This document shows positions 7,976 through 15,940 of a DNA stretch of 64,000 bases, in pieces. Origin of the DNA: Geobacter sp. (lineage in GTDB: Bacteria; Desulfobacterota; Desulfuromonadia; Geobacterales; DSM-12255); assembly GCA_009684525.1 (NCBI GenBank), contig WKKR01000001.1:1054001-1118000 (forward strand). The letters are read 5' to 3'. Below the pieces are notes generated by a model. That model ran no database searches. It was not told the origin of the DNA and saw only the letters and a program-made list of their open reading frames with translations. A program made the translations under genes and the position numbers. Within the stretch, counting starts at the first letter, position 1; every line of letters begins with the position of its first letter.

Positions 7976-10219
7976 ATGGCAAAGGCACAACCGGCTACCA
8001 AGAGCATCGCAACCATCCCCGGCCTCTCCCCGAACGCTCGCACCGTCCTGGAAAAGCGCTACCTGAAGCGCGACAAGGACGGCAAGCCGCTGGAAGGGCC
8101 GGTGGACATGTTCCGCAGGGTAGCCGACACCATTGCCTCAGCCGACAGGGTTTTCGACAAGAAGGCCGACGTAAGCGCCTTAAGCGACGCCTTCTACCAC
8201 GTCATGACCGGTTTCGAGTTCCTCCCCAACTCGCCGACCCTGATGAACGCCGGCCGGGAACTGGGCCAGCTCTCCGCCTGCTTCGTCCTGCCGGTGGGGG
8301 ACTCCATGGAAGAGATCTTCGAGGCGGTCAAGCATACCGCCCTGATCCACAAGTCGGGGGGCGGCACCGGCTTCTCCTTCTCGCGCCTGCGGCCGGCCAA
8401 TGACGTGGTCATGTCCACCACCGGCATCTCCAGCGGCCCCCTCTCCTTCATGCGGGTCTTCGACATCGCCACCGAGACCATCAAGCAGGGGGGGACCCGG
8501 CGCGGGGCCAACATGGCCATCCTGCGGGTCGACCACCCGGATATCACCAACTTCATCATGTGCAAGGCCGACCAGAAACAGCTCAACAACTTCAACATCT
8601 CCGTCGGCCTCACCGAGGAGTTCATGCAGGCGGTGGACGCGGACCGCGACTTCACCCTAATCAACCCCCGCGACGGCAAGCCGGCCGGCACCCTCAACGC
8701 CCGCAAGGTCTTCCACCGCATCGTCAAGCAGGCCTGGGAAAACGGCGAGCCGGGCATCATCTTCCTCGACCGCCTGAACCGCGACAACCCCACCCCGCTC
8801 CTGGGGGAGATCGAATCCACCAACCCCTGCGGCGAACAGCCGCTCCTTCCCTACGAATCGTGCAACCTCGGTTCCATCAACCTGGGCAAGATGGTGAAGA
8901 ATGGCGAGGTCGACTGGCAGCGGCTCAAAGAGGTAGTCACCCTGGCGGTCCACTTCCTGGACAACGTCATCGAGGTGAACAACTACCCGCTGCCGCAGAT
9001 CGACGAGATGACCCGGGGCAACCGGAAGATCGGTCTCGGCGTCATGGGATGGGCCGACATGCTGATCATGCTCGGCATCCCCTACTGCTCCGACCAGGCG
9101 ATCAAGCTCGGTGAAAAGGTGATGCAGTTCATCAACGACGAGGGGCATGCCGCCTCCCGCGCCCTGGCCGTCACCCGCGGCCCCTTCCCCAACTTCAAGG
9201 GCTCCATCTACGACAAGCCGGGCAAAGAGCCGATCCGCAACGCCACGGTCACCACTATCGCACCCACCGGGACCATCTCCATCATCGGTAATGCCTCAAG
9301 CGGCGTGGAACCGCTCTTTGCCGTCTCCTTCATCCGCAACGTCCTGGACAACACCAGGATGATCGAGGTCAACCCGTTGTTCGAAGAGGTGGCCAGGAAG
9401 CGCGGCTTCTACTCACAGGAGCTGATGGAGCGGATCGCCGAGCACGGCACCGTTCACGACATCGCCGAGATACCCGAAGACGTGCGCCAGGTCTTTGTCA
9501 CCGCCCACGACATCACCCCCGACTTCCACATCCGGATGCAGGCCGCTTTCCAGAAGCATACCGACAACGCGGTCTCCAAGACGGTCAACTTCCCCAACAC
9601 CGCCACCATGGACGACGTGGAACAGGTCTACCGCCTCGCCTACCAGACCGGCTGCAAAGGGGTCACCATCTACCGCGACGGCTCCCGCGACGAGCAGGTC
9701 CTTTCCACCGGCAAGAAAGAGGAGAAGGGATCGGCGGCACCGACTGTAGAAGAGAAGCACGTCTTCAAGCGGGAGCGCCCCAAGGCGCTCAAGGGATGGA
9801 CCTACCAGATGCAGACCGGCTGCGGGCCGCTCTACGTGACGGTCAACGAGGACAAGGCCGGCCTGTTCGAGCTGTTCACCACCATGGGCAAGGCGGGCGG
9901 CTGCGCAGCCTCCCAGGCCGAAGCCATGGGTCGCCTGGTCTCCCTTGCCTGGCGGAGCGGGGTCCAGGCGCGCCAAGTCATCAAGCAGCTGATGGGGATC
10001 TCCTGCCACTGCCCGTCGGGCTTCGGCGAAAACAAGATCACCTCCTGCGCCGACGCCGTGGCCAAGGCGATCCAGGCCCACATGGCAGCCTCCGGCATGG
10101 ACACCGGCCTGGAGATAAAAATCCCCGAACGGGGCGCCTGCCCCGAGTGCGGCGGCACGGTCGAGCACGAAGGTGGCTGCGCGGTCTGCCGCTCCTGCGG
10201 CTACAGCGAATGCGCGTAA
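7976..10219 (+). CDS. nrdJ: Adenosylcobalamin-dependent (class II) ribonucleoside-diphosphate reductase
   Basis: Makes deoxyribonucleotides using an adenosylcobalamin-derived radical, so it works with or without oxygen. The 747-residue product has the class II core motifs NPCGEQPLLPYESCNLGSIN with the active-site cysteine, SGGGTGFSFSRLRPAND, and ATVTTIAPTGTISIIGNAS. The C-terminus has a Cys-rich tail (ACPECGGTVEHEGGCAVC, then CRSCGYSEC), a zinc-ribbon-like end that commonly provides the reducing thiols in this subgroup. The start at 7976 has AAGGAG upstream; an in-frame ATG at 7934 would lie within the second NrdR box. It is followed by a strong terminator, so monocistronic. Confidence 0.97.
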   Translation: MAKAQPATKSIATIPGLSPNARTVLEKRYLKRDKDGKPLEGPVDMFRRVADTIASADRVFDKKADVSALSDAFYHVMTGFEFLPNSPTLMNAGRELGQLSACFVLPVGDSMEEIFEAVKHTALIHKSGGGTGFSFSRLRPANDVVMSTTGISSGPLSFMRVFDIATETIKQGGTRRGANMAILRVDHPDITNFIMCKADQKQLNNFNISVGLTEEFMQAVDADRDFTLINPRDGKPAGTLNARKVFHRIVKQAWENGEPGIIFLDRLNRDNPTPLLGEIESTNPCGEQPLLPYESCNLGSINLGKMVKNGEVDWQRLKEVVTLAVHFLDNVIEVNNYPLPQIDEMTRGNRKIGLGVMGWADMLIMLGIPYCSDQAIKLGEKVMQFINDEGHAASRALAVTRGPFPNFKGSIYDKPGKEPIRNATVTTIAPTGTISIIGNASSGVEPLFAVSFIRNVLDNTRMIEVNPLFEEVARKRGFYSQELMERIAEHGTVHDIAEIPEDVRQVFVTAHDITPDFHIRMQAAFQKHTDNAVSKTVNFPNTATMDDVEQVYRLAYQTGCKGVTIYRDGSRDEQVLSTGKKEEKGSAAPTVEEKHVFKRERPKALKGWTYQMQTGCGPLYVTVNEDKAGLFELFTTMGKAGGCAASQAEAMGRLVSLAWRSGVQARQVIKQLMGISCHCPSGFGENKITSCADAVAKAIQAHMAASGMDTGLEIKIPERGACPECGGTVEHEGGCAVCRSCGYSECA

Positions 10220-10243
10220 CCGTGTAACGAGGTGTGATCAGAG

Positions 10244-10269
10244 GGCCCGCAGAGATGCGGGCCTTTTTT
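10244..10269 (+). terminator. Rho-independent terminator of nrdJ
   Basis: Perfect 7 bp stem GGCCCGC/GCGGGCC with loop AGAGAT, followed by six T. Confidence 0.92.
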
Positions 10270-10317
10270 CTGTGTTACCCGGCAGAAATGCACCGATCCG
10301 AGGAGAACAAAGAACCC

Positions 10318-10500
10318 ATGACCGTTGATCTCTGGCGCCAGGACGATAACGGCAACCGTTTCCTGGTCGGCACCTTTCATGACCGGGCCGTTGCCGAGGC
10401 GCGGCTGGCCGACCTGACGCGCAGCCCTCACAAGCAGACCTACTGGATCACGGAACAGCCGGACAACACCCAAAGACAAGACCCCGGAGGCACAACATGA
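10318..10500 (+). CDS. Small hypothetical protein
   Basis: 60 residues, start at 10318 with GAGGAG upstream. The sequence opens MTVDLWRQDDNGNRFLVGTF and continues with AVAEARLADLTRSPHKQTYW. It is charged, with no signal peptide or membrane segment. The stop overlaps the ATG of the following CAP-domain gene (ATGA), so the two are likely co-translated. The pattern of strand, helix, strand hints at a small alpha/beta fold, but no family is recognised. Confidence 0.65.
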   Translation: MTVDLWRQDDNGNRFLVGTFHDRAVAEARLADLTRSPHKQTYWITEQPDNTQRQDPGGTT

Positions 10501-11123
10501 TCCGCTACCTGCTCACCACCCTCTTCCTGCTGTCGCTCCTGCTGCCCGCCGTAACCACGCAGGCCGGGGAACCTTCCACCAGGGAGGTCCTTGCCGAAAT
10601 CAACCTGGCTCGCACCAACCCCAAGGCCTATGCCGGGTTTCTGCGCCAGTTCCGCAGCCAGTTCCAGGGAAAGAGCTACCGCCTTCCCGATTCGCGCACT
10701 CTGGTGATGACTACCGAGGGGGTCAGGGCAGTGGACGAGGCGATCCGTTTCCTGAACCGGCAGAAGCCGCTTCACCCGCTCTCCTGGTCGGACGGCCTGG
10801 CCGAGGCAGCGGCCGATCTGGCTGAGGAGCAGGCAGCAAGCGGCACGGTCGGTCACGACGGCAGGAAGAGCGGCAACATGCGGGAGCGGATCGAGCGGCA
10901 CGGGGAGTGGCAGGGTGAGATCGCCGAGAACATCGGCTACGGCCCGGCCGAGGCACGGGCCATGGTGCTGCAGCTGATCGTCGATGATGGCGTCCCGGAC
11001 CGGGGGCACCGCACAAACATCTATCGGCGCGCCATTTCCGTTGCCGGCATTGCCTGCGGCCCCCACCCGACCTTTGGCACGATGTGCGTCATCGACTTTG
11101 CCGGCGGCTTCACCGGCAACTGA
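10497..11123 (+). CDS. CAP (SCP/PR-1) domain exported protein
   Basis: 208 residues with an N-terminal signal peptide (MIRYLLTTLFLLSLLLPAVT, cleavage near TQA-GE). The CAP superfamily core is shown by EINLARTNPKAYA, a GHDG motif, ENIGYG and the HRTNIYRR motif near the end; histidines in these motifs form the usual metal-binding cavity. Bacterial CAP proteins are secreted and mostly of unknown function. It has only one domain and is coupled by ATGA overlap to the preceding small gene. Confidence 0.88.
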   Translation: MIRYLLTTLFLLSLLLPAVTTQAGEPSTREVLAEINLARTNPKAYAGFLRQFRSQFQGKSYRLPDSRTLVMTTEGVRAVDEAIRFLNRQKPLHPLSWSDGLAEAAADLAEEQAASGTVGHDGRKSGNMRERIERHGEWQGEIAENIGYGPAEARAMVLQLIVDDGVPDRGHRTNIYRRAISVAGIACGPHPTFGTMCVIDFAGGFTGN

Positions 11124-11181
11124 ACCTGCCCCGCGACCTGCACCAGGCAGGCATCCGGCATCTCCCAGGAGCGATCTGTGC

Positions 11182-11245
11182 TATAATGAAGTCATCAGGG
11201 AAAGAGACGGGGAGCGGGTGACAGGCGGAATATAGATCCGCTCCC
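11182..11245 (+). promoter_or_regulatory. Promoter -10 and leader hairpin of the small gene at 11263
   Basis: TGCTATAAT, an extended -10, has its hexamer at 11182-11187. The leader then contains a long-range 8 bp inverted repeat GGGAGCGG (11210-11217) and CCGCTCCC (11238-11245), ending 17 nt before the start codon, which could influence ribosome access. Confidence 0.5.
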
Positions 11246-11262
11246 GGATGGAGGTGAAGACC

Positions 11263-11472
11263 ATGACACGGTTTTACGATGCACGAAACGAGTACGATCT
11301 CGAATCGGTTGTCGAACTGCTCGACATGAGTGGTGTCGAATATTCGTTCAATGCAAACAGCGGGGAACGCGATGTCACAGAAATTATGGTAGCGGAGGAA
11401 GACCTGCCCTATGCCGAAGAGGTGCTCTATCTGTCGTCACGACGGATCTTCTGCTCCCTTCCCCATGGCTAG
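11263..11472 (+). CDS. Small DUF2007-like protein
   Basis: 69 residues beginning MTRFYDARNEYDLESVVELL, cytoplasmic and acidic. The order DARNEYDLESVVELLDMSGV, then IMVAEEDLPYAEEVL, resembles small 'putative signal transducing' proteins (DUF2007) that bind by a ferredoxin-like fold; this is a tentative family call. The start at 11263 is preferred over the ATG at 11248 because GGAGGTGA lies just before it. It has its own -10 box and a terminator. Confidence 0.6.
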   Translation: MTRFYDARNEYDLESVVELLDMSGVEYSFNANSGERDVTEIMVAEEDLPYAEEVLYLSSRRIFCSLPHG

Positions 11473-11520
11473 TGAGATCCCCGAGGGGAGCGGACGCGAC
11501 GCGATAGGCCACACAACAGA

Positions 11521-11554
11521 ACACCGGGCGCACTTCAATGCACCCGGTGTTTGT
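11521..11554. terminator. Bidirectional terminator
   Basis: Stem ACACCGGG (11521-11528) and CCCGGTGT (11543-11550) with a 14 nt loop, then TTGTGTTT. It sits between the convergent genes at 11263 and 11586. Confidence 0.6.
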
Positions 11555-11585
11555 GTTTCTGCTGCAGCATCAGCATCAGCCCGTA

Positions 11586-12764
11586 TCAGCGCCGTTCCCG
11601 ACGCCCGCCGCCGTCGCCGCCGCCCGGTGCCTGGAATCCACCACCGCCTCCCTGGAAGCCGCCGCCGCTGGGCATCGGAGAGAAGGATCGCCGTTCAAAA
11701 TTTGACCCGCCACCCCGCTGTCCCTGGAACCCTCCGCTCTCGCTCCCCCGGAATGCCCCGCCGCTGGGCAGAGGCGCAATCGAACGTTGTTCGATGGGAG
11801 CCTGCCGCTCGACACGCGGAGCCGGGATCACACCGCTCCGGGGCGTCGGCGTTACGGTCCGTCGTTCAACGGTCCCGGTCACGGAACTGCCGCTTCGCCG
11901 CGGCGCGGTCCCCACGGCCGTTCCCCGCTGCACTGCGGGAGTTCTCCCCCCTCGCGGTTCGTTGAAGATCCGGCGCGAGCTTTGCGGCACGCCGGTGGAG
12001 AGGTAATCACGCCGGTGGGGCGCGCCGATGCCGGCATAGGTCCGTCCCCGGTAGCGCTCGATCGGGTCGACCCTTATTACCCGGTTCTTCCTGACATCCC
12101 GGTAATGATTGGAGACCACCACCACCCGCCTGTCCAGGTAAACCACCCGGTGGAAATCGCGCAGGACGAAGAAGCCGGGGTACCAGAAATCGTACCACCA
12201 GAATGGATAGGGTACCCAGGTGTAGAGATAGTAGTAGTCAGGCGGCGGGCAGTAATAGGTGACAACCGGCGGCCCCTCGGAAGTATAGGTGGTGGTAACC
12301 ATGGCCGGATTCGGATAGTTCTCGCAACTGACCGGCTTGTCGACTGCCGGTTCGCCGCTGTAGACCCTGACCCTGAGCCCCATGGCGACCAGCGTGTCAT
12401 CATACTGCTTCAGAGCATCTTCCGCTGCCATCGACAGACGATCTGCGTCTGCAGCAGCGGCTACCGAGTTTCTGACCTCGGCAACGATATCCGGGGTCAC
12501 CGGATAATCGGCAATCCAGCCGTTGCGCGGCGCAATGCCGAGATCGCCGAGAATGCTCTCCGCCTCGATCTCGTCCTCGGTACTCCCCACGGCCAGGGCG
12601 AATACCAGTTTGACCGCCAGGGTCCCTTCATTGACCAGGGGCTGACTGACCGGCGGCGGATTCGATGTGGGCTCTTCGGTCTGCGCCATGGCCACCAGTG
12701 GCATAAGCGCCAGCATCAGAGCGACGAGACAGACACCAACTCTTCGTAATGACAGCCTTATCAT
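11586..12764 (-). CDS. Exported Tyr/Trp- and Gly/Arg-rich protein, hypothetical
   Basis: 392 residues. MIRLSLRRVGVCLVALMLAL begins a signal peptide ending near AMA-Q. The N-terminal third is soluble-looking and helical (SVAAAADADRLSMAAEDAL). A central aromatic patch (PPDYYYLYTWVPYPFWWYDF) follows, and the C-terminal 130 residues are low complexity, rich in Gly, Arg, Ser and Pro. The aromatic and GR-rich layout resembles unnamed cell-envelope proteins in proteobacteria, but I cannot assign a family. The start at 12764 has GGAGAGGGTGA upstream. A bidirectional terminator lies downstream. Confidence 0.7.
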   Translation of the reverse strand: MIRLSLRRVGVCLVALMLALMPLVAMAQTEEPTSNPPPVSQPLVNEGTLAVKLVFALAVGSTEDEIEAESILGDLGIAPRNGWIADYPVTPDIVAEVRNSVAAAADADRLSMAAEDALKQYDDTLVAMGLRVRVYSGEPAVDKPVSCENYPNPAMVTTTYTSEGPPVVTYYCPPPDYYYLYTWVPYPFWWYDFWYPGFFVLRDFHRVVYLDRRVVVVSNHYRDVRKNRVIRVDPIERYRGRTYAGIGAPHRRDYLSTGVPQSSRRIFNEPRGGRTPAVQRGTAVGTAPRRSGSSVTGTVERRTVTPTPRSGVIPAPRVERQAPIEQRSIAPLPSGGAFRGSESGGFQGQRGGGSNFERRSFSPMPSGGGFQGGGGGFQAPGGGDGGGRRERR

Positions 12765-12984
12765 GATCTCACCCTCTCCTTTCCCCATAGAGCCGCACCA
12801 CGTGATCCATTAACTCGAAAATCGTCAATCTTGCGCTCAACTCCTGCATATATAATACTGCTCGGAGAGGAAAAAACATAGTGGCGAGATACGGCCGGCA
12901 GGCAGCCGCAAAGACCGGAAGAGTGAAACCAAACGTTGCGTTACGCAGGCGCCTCGTTTATGCTGCGGTCTGCAGGATCAAGTG

Positions 12985-13006
12985 TCGATACCGGGACAGG
13001 TATCGA
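12985..13006. promoter_or_regulatory. Perfect inverted repeat upstream of permease gene
   Basis: TCGATACC, 6 nt spacer, GGTATCGA; it ends 15 bp before the permease start. It could be an operator or an RNA hairpin over the ribosome site. The half TACCGG recurs immediately before the ATG. Confidence 0.45.
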
Positions 13007-13021
13007 TTGAAGGATACCGGG

Positions 13022-13780
13022 ATGATCAGCGGCTTCGACTATCTCCTCATTGGGCTGGCAGCAGTGGTTGGCGGAGCAGTGAATGCCCTGGCCGGCGGTG
13101 GCACGCTCATCACCTTTCCCATGCTCACGGCCGTGGGAATCCCGGCGGTGGCAGCCAACGTGACCAACACGGTGGCGCTCTGCCCCGGTTACCTGGGGGC
13201 GACCTTTGCCCAGGCAAAAGACCTGGCCGGACAACGGCACCGACTCTGGCTGCTCATGCCGGCAAGCATCCTCGGCGGCATCTGCGGCGGCATCCTGCTG
13301 CTCAAGACCGGCGAACAGCAGTTTCGCAGCATGGTCCCCTACCTGATCCTCTTTGCTGCCCTGCTGCTGGCCGGCCAGGACCGGGTCCGCGCCTGGCTGC
13401 AAAAGCGGGCCGGCCTGGCCGGGGTGAGCCACGAATCCCTCTCCCCGCTGCTGGTCTTTCCCGCAGCGGTCTATGGCGGTTATTTCGGCGCCGGGGTGAG
13501 CGTCATCGTGCTGGCGGTGCTGGGGCTGGCCGTGGAGGACTCCCTGACGCGGCTCAATGCCCTGAAACAGGCCATTGCCTTCTGCATCAACATAGCGGCA
13601 GCCGTCTTTTTCCTCTTTTCCGGCAAGGTGGTCTGGCCGGTGGCAATGGTGATGGCGGTTGGCGCCCTGGCAGGCGGCACGCTGGGGGGACGCCTGGCCG
13701 GGCGGGTGCAGCCTCTTACCCTGCGCCGGGTCGTCGTAGCCGTCGGCATTGTCGTCGCCCTGATCTACTTTATCCGCTAA
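13022..13780 (+). CDS. TauE/SafE (TSUP) family permease
   Basis: 252-residue inner-membrane protein with about eight hydrophobic segments. It has the family's glycine-rich first loop ([19 protein letters not shown]) and the mid-protein repeat [22 protein letters not shown] permeases export sulfite, sulfoacetate or related organosulfur anions, and are also paired with thiosulfate uptake; the substrate here is unknown. The start at 13022 is chosen because AAGGA precedes it and the resulting N-terminus aligns with the first membrane segment; a longer reading from 12881 would add an Arg-rich, non-family stretch. The upstream inverted repeat suggests regulation. Confidence 0.88.
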   Translation: MISGFDYLLIGLAAVVGGAVNALAGGGTLITFPMLTAVGIPAVAANVTNTVALCPGYLGATFAQAKDLAGQRHRLWLLMPASILGGICGGILLLKTGEQQFRSMVPYLILFAALLLAGQDRVRAWLQKRAGLAGVSHESLSPLLVFPAAVYGGYFGAGVSVIVLAVLGLAVEDSLTRLNALKQAIAFCINIAAAVFFLFSGKVVWPVAMVMAVGALAGGTLGGRLAGRVQPLTLRRVVVAVGIVVALIYFIR

Positions 13781-13848
13781 ACGGTTCCATCACGCCGGAA
13801 AGCCGCCACGGCTGACGGCCATATCCAATCCAAGAGAGAAGACAGACC

Positions 13849-14103
13849 ATGAAAAGACTCCTTATCTCCCTCATCCTGGCCGCAACTATCCTCGGCGGCT
13901 GCAGCAAGCTGACCATGGAAAACTATTCCAAGCTGAAGATGGGGCTCACCTACGAGGCGGTAGTGAAGATCCTGGGCAAGCCCGACAACTGCTCGGAGGC
14001 GCTCTTCATGCGGAGCTGCGTCTGGGGCAACGACACCAGAAACATCTCCGTCAATTTCGTCGGCAACAAGGTGGTGCTCTTCACCAGCAAGAACATCAGG
14101 TAA
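13849..14103 (+). CDS. Small outer-membrane-type lipoprotein (BamE/SmpA-like fold)
   Basis: 84 residues: signal MKRLLISLILAATILGGC with lipobox LGGC, then NYSKLKMGLTYEAVVKILGK, CSEALFMRSCVWGN and ISVNFVGNKVVLFTSKNI. The pattern 'y.klk.GmtyeeV..ilGkP...W..' is that of small BamE/DUF3862-like lipoproteins. Two mature cysteines could form a disulfide. It ends 10 bp before recQ and may be co-transcribed with it. Confidence 0.78.
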   Translation: MKRLLISLILAATILGGCSKLTMENYSKLKMGLTYEAVVKILGKPDNCSEALFMRSCVWGNDTRNISVNFVGNKVVLFTSKNIR

Positions 14104-14113
14104 CCCGGCTCCC

Positions 14114-15910
14114 ATGACCACGCCACGCCAGACCCTGAAGACCGTCTTCGGCTACGATTCCTTCCGCCCGCACCAGGAGGAGATCGTCGACCGGCTGATC
14201 CGCGGGGAGAACGCCTTTGTCCTGATGCCGACCGGCGGCGGCAAGTCGCTCTGCTACCAGATCCCGGCCCTGCACCGCCCCGGCGTCGGCATCATCGTCT
14301 CCCCGCTGATCTCGCTGATGAAGGACCAGGTGGACGCCCTCGTGGCCAACGGCGTCGCCGCGGCCTGCTACAACTCCACCCTTGCCGAGAGCGAGGCACG
14401 GCAGGTGCTGGCGCGGCTGCACAACGGCCAACTCAAGCTGCTCTATGTGGCGCCGGAGCGGCTGATGAGCGATGCCTTCCTGGAGCGGCTGCAGGAAGTG
14501 CAGATCGCCCTCTTCGCCATCGACGAGGCCCACTGCGTCTCCCAGTGGGGGCATGATTTCCGGCCCGAATACGTGCAGCTCGGCCGACTGCGGAGCCTCT
14601 TCCCCGAGGTGCCGCTGATCGCCCTCACCGCCACCGCCGACCCCCAGACCAGGACCGACATCATCGAACGGCTGCGGCTGTCGGCAGCCACCTGCCACGT
14701 GGCGGGGTTCGACCGCCCCAACATCCGCTACACCGTGGTGGCGAAGCAGAAGGCGCCCCAGCAGCTCCTCGCCTTCCTCAAGGAGCGGCCCAAGGAGGCG
14801 GGGATCGTCTATGCCCTTTCCCGCAAGCGGGTGGAGGAGGTGGCGGCCCGCCTCTCGGCCGCCGGCATCGAGGCAGCACCCTACCATGCCGGCCTGCCCG
14901 ACCGGGAACGAAGCCGGGTCCAGGAGGCGTTCCAGCGCGACGATCTCCGGGTGGTGGTGGCAACGGTCGCCTTCGGCATGGGGATCGACAAGCCGAACGT
15001 CCGCTTCGTCGTCCATTACGACCTGCCCAAGAACATCGAGAGCTATTACCAGGAAACCGGCAGGGCCGGCCGGGACGGGCTCCCTGCCGAGGCGCTCCTG
15101 CTCTTCGGTTACGGCGACATTGCCGTCAGCCGGGCGCTGATCGAATCGGGGCGCAACCTTGAGCAGAACCGGATCGAGCTGCACAAGCTGAACGCCATGG
15201 TCGGCTTTGCCGAGGCGCTCACCTGCCGGCGGCGGGTGCTGCTCGGCTATTTCGGCGAACAGCTCATGGAGGAGTGCGGCAACTGCGATATCTGCCTGTC
15301 GCCGCCGGAGCGGTACGACGCCACCGAGGAGGCGCAAAAGGCGCTCTCCTGCGTCTTCCGGGTGGGGCAGCGTTTCGGCATGGGGCACGTGATCGACGTC
15401 CTGCGCGGCTCCCAGAACCAACGGATCCAGGCGCTCGGCCACGACCGGCTCTCCACCTTCGGCATCGGCCGCGCCATCTCCCACGACTCCTGGGGAAGCC
15501 TGATGCGCCAGCTGATCCACCTGGGCTACCTGGAGCAGGACATGGGGAACTTCTCGGTGCTGAAACTGACCAGTCGCGCCCGGCCGCTGCTCAAGGGGGA
15601 AGAGCGGCTGGTCCTGGCCAGGCCGCGGCTCAGGCCGGCAACGGCAAAGAAAGAGGCGAAGAGGGGACGGCGGGAAGGGATGACCTGCGACGAGGGGCTG
15701 TTCGAGGCGTTGCGCGTGCTGCGGAAGCAACTGGCGGACGAGCAGCAGGTGCCGCCGTTCGTGGTCTTCGGCGATGCCACGCTCATCGAGATGGCTGCCC
15801 GCAAACCTGCGGACGCGGAGGAGATGGCGACCATCAGCGGCGTAGGCTCCCACAAGCTGGGGCGCTACGGGCCGGCATTCCTGCGGGCAATCAGGGAGTA
15901 CACCGGCTGA
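14114..15910 (+). CDS. recQ: ATP-dependent DNA helicase RecQ
   Basis: 3'-5' DNA helicase acting in recombination and fork repair. The 598-residue product has the full domain order: helicase core with Walker A MPTGGGKSLCYQIPAL and DEAH-type box AIDEAHCVSQWGHDF, the second RecA lobe with TGRAGRDGLPAEALLLF, the RQC zinc site (CGNCDICLSP with the upstream CRRRVLLGYF), a winged-helix region, and a C-terminal HRDC domain (LFEALRVLRKQLADEQQVPP). Length and all key motifs are intact. It is convergent with the antiporter gene, with 30 bp between the stops. Confidence 0.97.
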   Translation: MTTPRQTLKTVFGYDSFRPHQEEIVDRLIRGENAFVLMPTGGGKSLCYQIPALHRPGVGIIVSPLISLMKDQVDALVANGVAAACYNSTLAESEARQVLARLHNGQLKLLYVAPERLMSDAFLERLQEVQIALFAIDEAHCVSQWGHDFRPEYVQLGRLRSLFPEVPLIALTATADPQTRTDIIERLRLSAATCHVAGFDRPNIRYTVVAKQKAPQQLLAFLKERPKEAGIVYALSRKRVEEVAARLSAAGIEAAPYHAGLPDRERSRVQEAFQRDDLRVVVATVAFGMGIDKPNVRFVVHYDLPKNIESYYQETGRAGRDGLPAEALLLFGYGDIAVSRALIESGRNLEQNRIELHKLNAMVGFAEALTCRRRVLLGYFGEQLMEECGNCDICLSPPERYDATEEAQKALSCVFRVGQRFGMGHVIDVLRGSQNQRIQALGHDRLSTFGIGRAISHDSWGSLMRQLIHLGYLEQDMGNFSVLKLTSRARPLLKGEERLVLARPRLRPATAKKEAKRGRREGMTCDEGLFEALRVLRKQLADEQQVPPFVVFGDATLIEMAARKPADAEEMATISGVGSHKLGRYGPAFLRAIREYTG

Positions 15911-15940
15911 GCGGGACCGTCACCGTGGCGGACCGCACCC

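Noticed and set aside
14096-15853. A 585-codon open frame antisense to recQ
   Set aside because: Mirror of an intact RecQ; low-complexity translation and no start signals.
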